Shown: piece after piece, positions 62,495 to 64,000 of the stretch | How the letters are laid out: every line of letters begins with the position of its first letter | Numbering within the stretch: position 1 is the first letter of the stretch | DNA from: Microbulbifer sp. GL-2 | GTDB lineage: Bacteria > Pseudomonadota > Gammaproteobacteria > Pseudomonadales > Cellvibrionaceae | NCBI RefSeq assembly: GCF_007183175.1 | Contig: NZ_AP019807.1 | Location: forward strand, 1,904,001 to 1,968,000 | Direction of reading: 5' to 3' | DNA length: 64,000 nt | Notes under the pieces: model-generated | The model's input: only the letters and a program-made list of their open reading frames with translations | The model's database searches: none | What the model was told of the DNA's origin: nothing | Translations under genes and position numbers: made by a program

Positions 62495-64000
62495 TCAAAA
62501 TTGATTATCGCTTAGTCCGTCCTTTCCATAGATGTCCGGGCGGAAGTTCAGCTTGCCCTGACCATCCACCCAGGCTGTCCAATAGGTGATATACACCTTG
62601 ACCTGTTGTCTCAGGTCCACCTCGGTGGTTTCCTCACCGATAGTGAGTTTATCGATACGCCACTGGTCCCAATCGCCTTGAGGACGCAACAGGGCTTCGG
62701 CCAGGTGACGGGGCTTTTCCAGGCGAATACAACCGTGGCTGTAATCCCTGTCGGTGAGCGAGAAGAGCGTGCGCGCACGGGTATCATGCAGGTAGACATC
62801 GTGCTTGTTGGGAATCTCAAATTTCACCCGTCCGAGTACGTTTTCCTCACCTCCCATTTGGCGCATCAGGTAGGACCCTGCACCGGCCGCCGAGAGATTC
62901 CTGGCTGTGAGGGGCAAGTGTTCACCGCTGCCACTGACCACCCGGTATCCCATATTTTCCATACCGGCAGGGTTCTTACGTGCCTTGGGCAGGATTTCAT
63001 TGACCAGAATGCTGCGCGGCACAGTCCAGGTGGGATTGAATACTACCTTGCTGACGCGCGTAGTGATTTCCGGCGTTGCATGTTTCTTCTTGCCCACCAC
63101 AACGTTCATGGCCAGCTTCACCCGGTTGTTCTCTACATACTGGAGACGGTATGCGGGAATATTTACCTGGATAAAGCGCGCCCCAAGGTTGCCAGGCAGC
63201 TCTTCCCTGCGCTGAATATTCATCTCAACAATTTTTGCTCTTGCGGCAGGGGAGAGGTTGAGTCGCTTGCGTGTGCCACGGCCTACGATGCCATCGGGTT
63301 TGAGGCCGTGGCGTTTTTGGAAGCGCAGCACCGCTTCGTGCAGGCCGCGATCAAACCTGTTGGGGTCGCCACCGCCATAACTATAGCGACCATGATAATC
63401 ACCGTAGAGGGAGAGCATATCGCGCAGGCGGCTCACATGGGGGTGGCGTGCCCCCATGGTCATAACAGGGCCTGGAGGGATTGGGCGCCAGCGCCCACTG
63501 GCGGAGATTTTGCGAAGTCGTTCAAGCTCACTCCTCAAGGCATAAGCATCGCTGCCATAAGGATTGCTCTCCTCGAAATAAGGGCCCTCACTGTTTTTTG
63601 AGGGAGGCGCTGTCGCGCTGTCGCGGCTATTACCACTGCGGCCCTGATTGTAATAGACACGACTGCCATCACTCCTGGCCCCAGAACCACTCCCGCTGTT
63701 ATCCCGACTGGAGTTTAACCGCGAGCGGTTGTATTTGCGGGTAGAGCTAGAGGAGCCGGAGTAATTGCGGTCTCTGTCGGTATTGTAATCACGTGAGTAG
63801 TGGCGGCTGCGCGGGGTGCTGCCGTTAATTCGCGCCCGGTCATAGCCGCGAAAATGCTTGCGACCACGATGCTCATTGGACTCTCGCTGGGAGGGTTGGG
63901 CTACAGCAGCCATTCGAAAACCCTGGTTGTCACGAAGTACCGGAGTAATACCGCGGCGCGGACGGCTCTTGGGGCTGATCCTGTCAAGCTGGGTGTCCTG
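62495..64000 (-). CDS. L,D-transpeptidase, YcbB/LdtD-type (copy 3), 5' end may lie outside
   Basis: The catalytic part matches copies 1 and 2: FQKRHGLKPDGIVGRGTRKR and YSHGCIRLEKP with the catalytic Cys, plus VYLHDT. In front of it lie about 100 residues of low complexity rich in Arg, Ser, Asn, Tyr and Gly (SRHYSRDYNTDRDRNYSG). From an ATG at 63913 the frame encodes 472 residues, but no signal peptide follows that ATG and the frame stays open to the window end, so the true start probably lies further upstream. AGGG before 63913 leaves an internal start possible. Confidence 0.85.
   Translation of the reverse strand, partial: QDTQLDRISPKSRPRRGITPVLRDNQGFRMAAVAQPSQRESNEHRGRKHFRGYDRARINGSTPRSRHYSRDYNTDRDRNYSGSSSSTRKYNRSRLNSSRDNSGSGSGARSDGSRVYYNQGRSGNSRDSATAPPSKNSEGPYFEESNPYGSDAYALRSELERLRKISASGRWRPIPPGPVMTMGARHPHVSRLRDMLSLYGDYHGRYSYGGGDPNRFDRGLHEAVLRFQKRHGLKPDGIVGRGTRKRLNLSPAARAKIVEMNIQRREELPGNLGARFIQVNIPAYRLQYVENNRVKLAMNVVVGKKKHATPEITTRVSKVVFNPTWTVPRSILVNEILPKARKNPAGMENMGYRVVSGSGEHLPLTARNLSAAGAGSYLMRQMGGEENVLGRVKFEIPNKHDVYLHDTRARTLFSLTDRDYSHGCIRLEKPRHLAEALLRPQGDWDQWRIDKLTIGEETTEVDLRQQVKVYITYWTAWVDGQGKLNFRPDIYGKDGLSDNQF

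Noticed and set aside
62606..63601. 331-codon plus-strand frame opposite L,D-transpeptidase copy 3
   Set aside because: Antisense to a gene with a complete SHGC catalytic site. The frame is likely a by-product of codon bias; its composition is odd for a protein.
1..64000. tRNA genes, CRISPR arrays, insertion sequences
   Set aside because: I found no TpsiC-like conserved loop with a cloverleaf, no regularly spaced repeats and no transposase or integrase frame.

Overview
The window looks like chromosomal DNA of a free-living, probably marine gammaproteobacterium. The inference rests on gene order typical of the class: rppH-ptsP, zapA next to 6S RNA and 5-formyl-THF cyclo-ligase, rpiA divergent from ilvA, and ygfB-pepP-ubiH-ubiI. 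The density of exported peptidases and cell-wall enzymes suits a Cellvibrionales-type (Microbulbifer-like) bacterium, but the genus is a guess. I see no tRNA, rRNA, CRISPR array, transposase or phage gene. The window is mostly core chromosome with a few AT-rich accessory stretches (about 13.6-16.0, 25.3-29 and 58.7-59.8 kb).

Region by region. 0-3.8 kb: a LysR regulator (cut by the left edge) divergent from a semialdehyde dehydrogenase and an omega-amino acid:pyruvate transaminase, a beta-alanine/GABA-type catabolic unit with a candidate operator between them. 4-19 kb: an HdeD-like membrane protein and several exported proteins, mainly peptidases: two M1 lipoproteins, an S15-like hydrolase, a HEXXH protein, and a lytic transglycosylase with two solute-binding domains. 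Between them lies a small AT-rich RidA-kelch-GNAT group. 19-23.3 kb: a second transaminase, then a three-gene purine route (Tsx-like channel, NCS2 permease, phosphoribosyltransferase). 23.7-28 kb: a YbiT-type ABC-F ATPase, a VOC protein and an FeS-type photolyase. 28.9-35 kb: a beta-oxidation group (thiolase, FadB/FadJ-like multifunctional enzyme, acyl-CoA dehydrogenase, class III CoA-transferase/racemase). 35-39.7 kb: an inner-membrane OmpA-domain protein, an AraC regulator, a small winged-helix protein, a DUF4168 protein and an SLT-domain lipoprotein.

39.7-49.8 kb is housekeeping: rpiA, ilvA, a 45-residue membrane protein, 5-formyl-THF cyclo-ligase, 6S RNA with a recognisable promoter, zapA, a ZapB-like protein, ygfB, pepP, ubiH, ubiI and a rhomboid protease. 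50-56.9 kb: a CNNM/CBS protein, gcvT-gcvH without gcvP, ptsP, rppH and a HAD phosphatase. 56.9-64 kb: an imelysin-like lipoprotein, a Tat-exported YcbK/MepK-type (DUF882) endopeptidase and three tandem YcbB/LdtD-type L,D-transpeptidases; the third may continue past the right edge.

The most coherent candidate system is this right end. Enzymes of the family that makes 3-3 (mDAP-mDAP) cross-links sit beside a member of the family that cuts them. Other points of interest are an M1 peptidase with an altered GAMEN motif, a RidA protein lacking the catalytic Arg, an RppH with a basic N-terminal extension, the double-sensor lytic transglycosylase and the unannotated 45-residue membrane protein.
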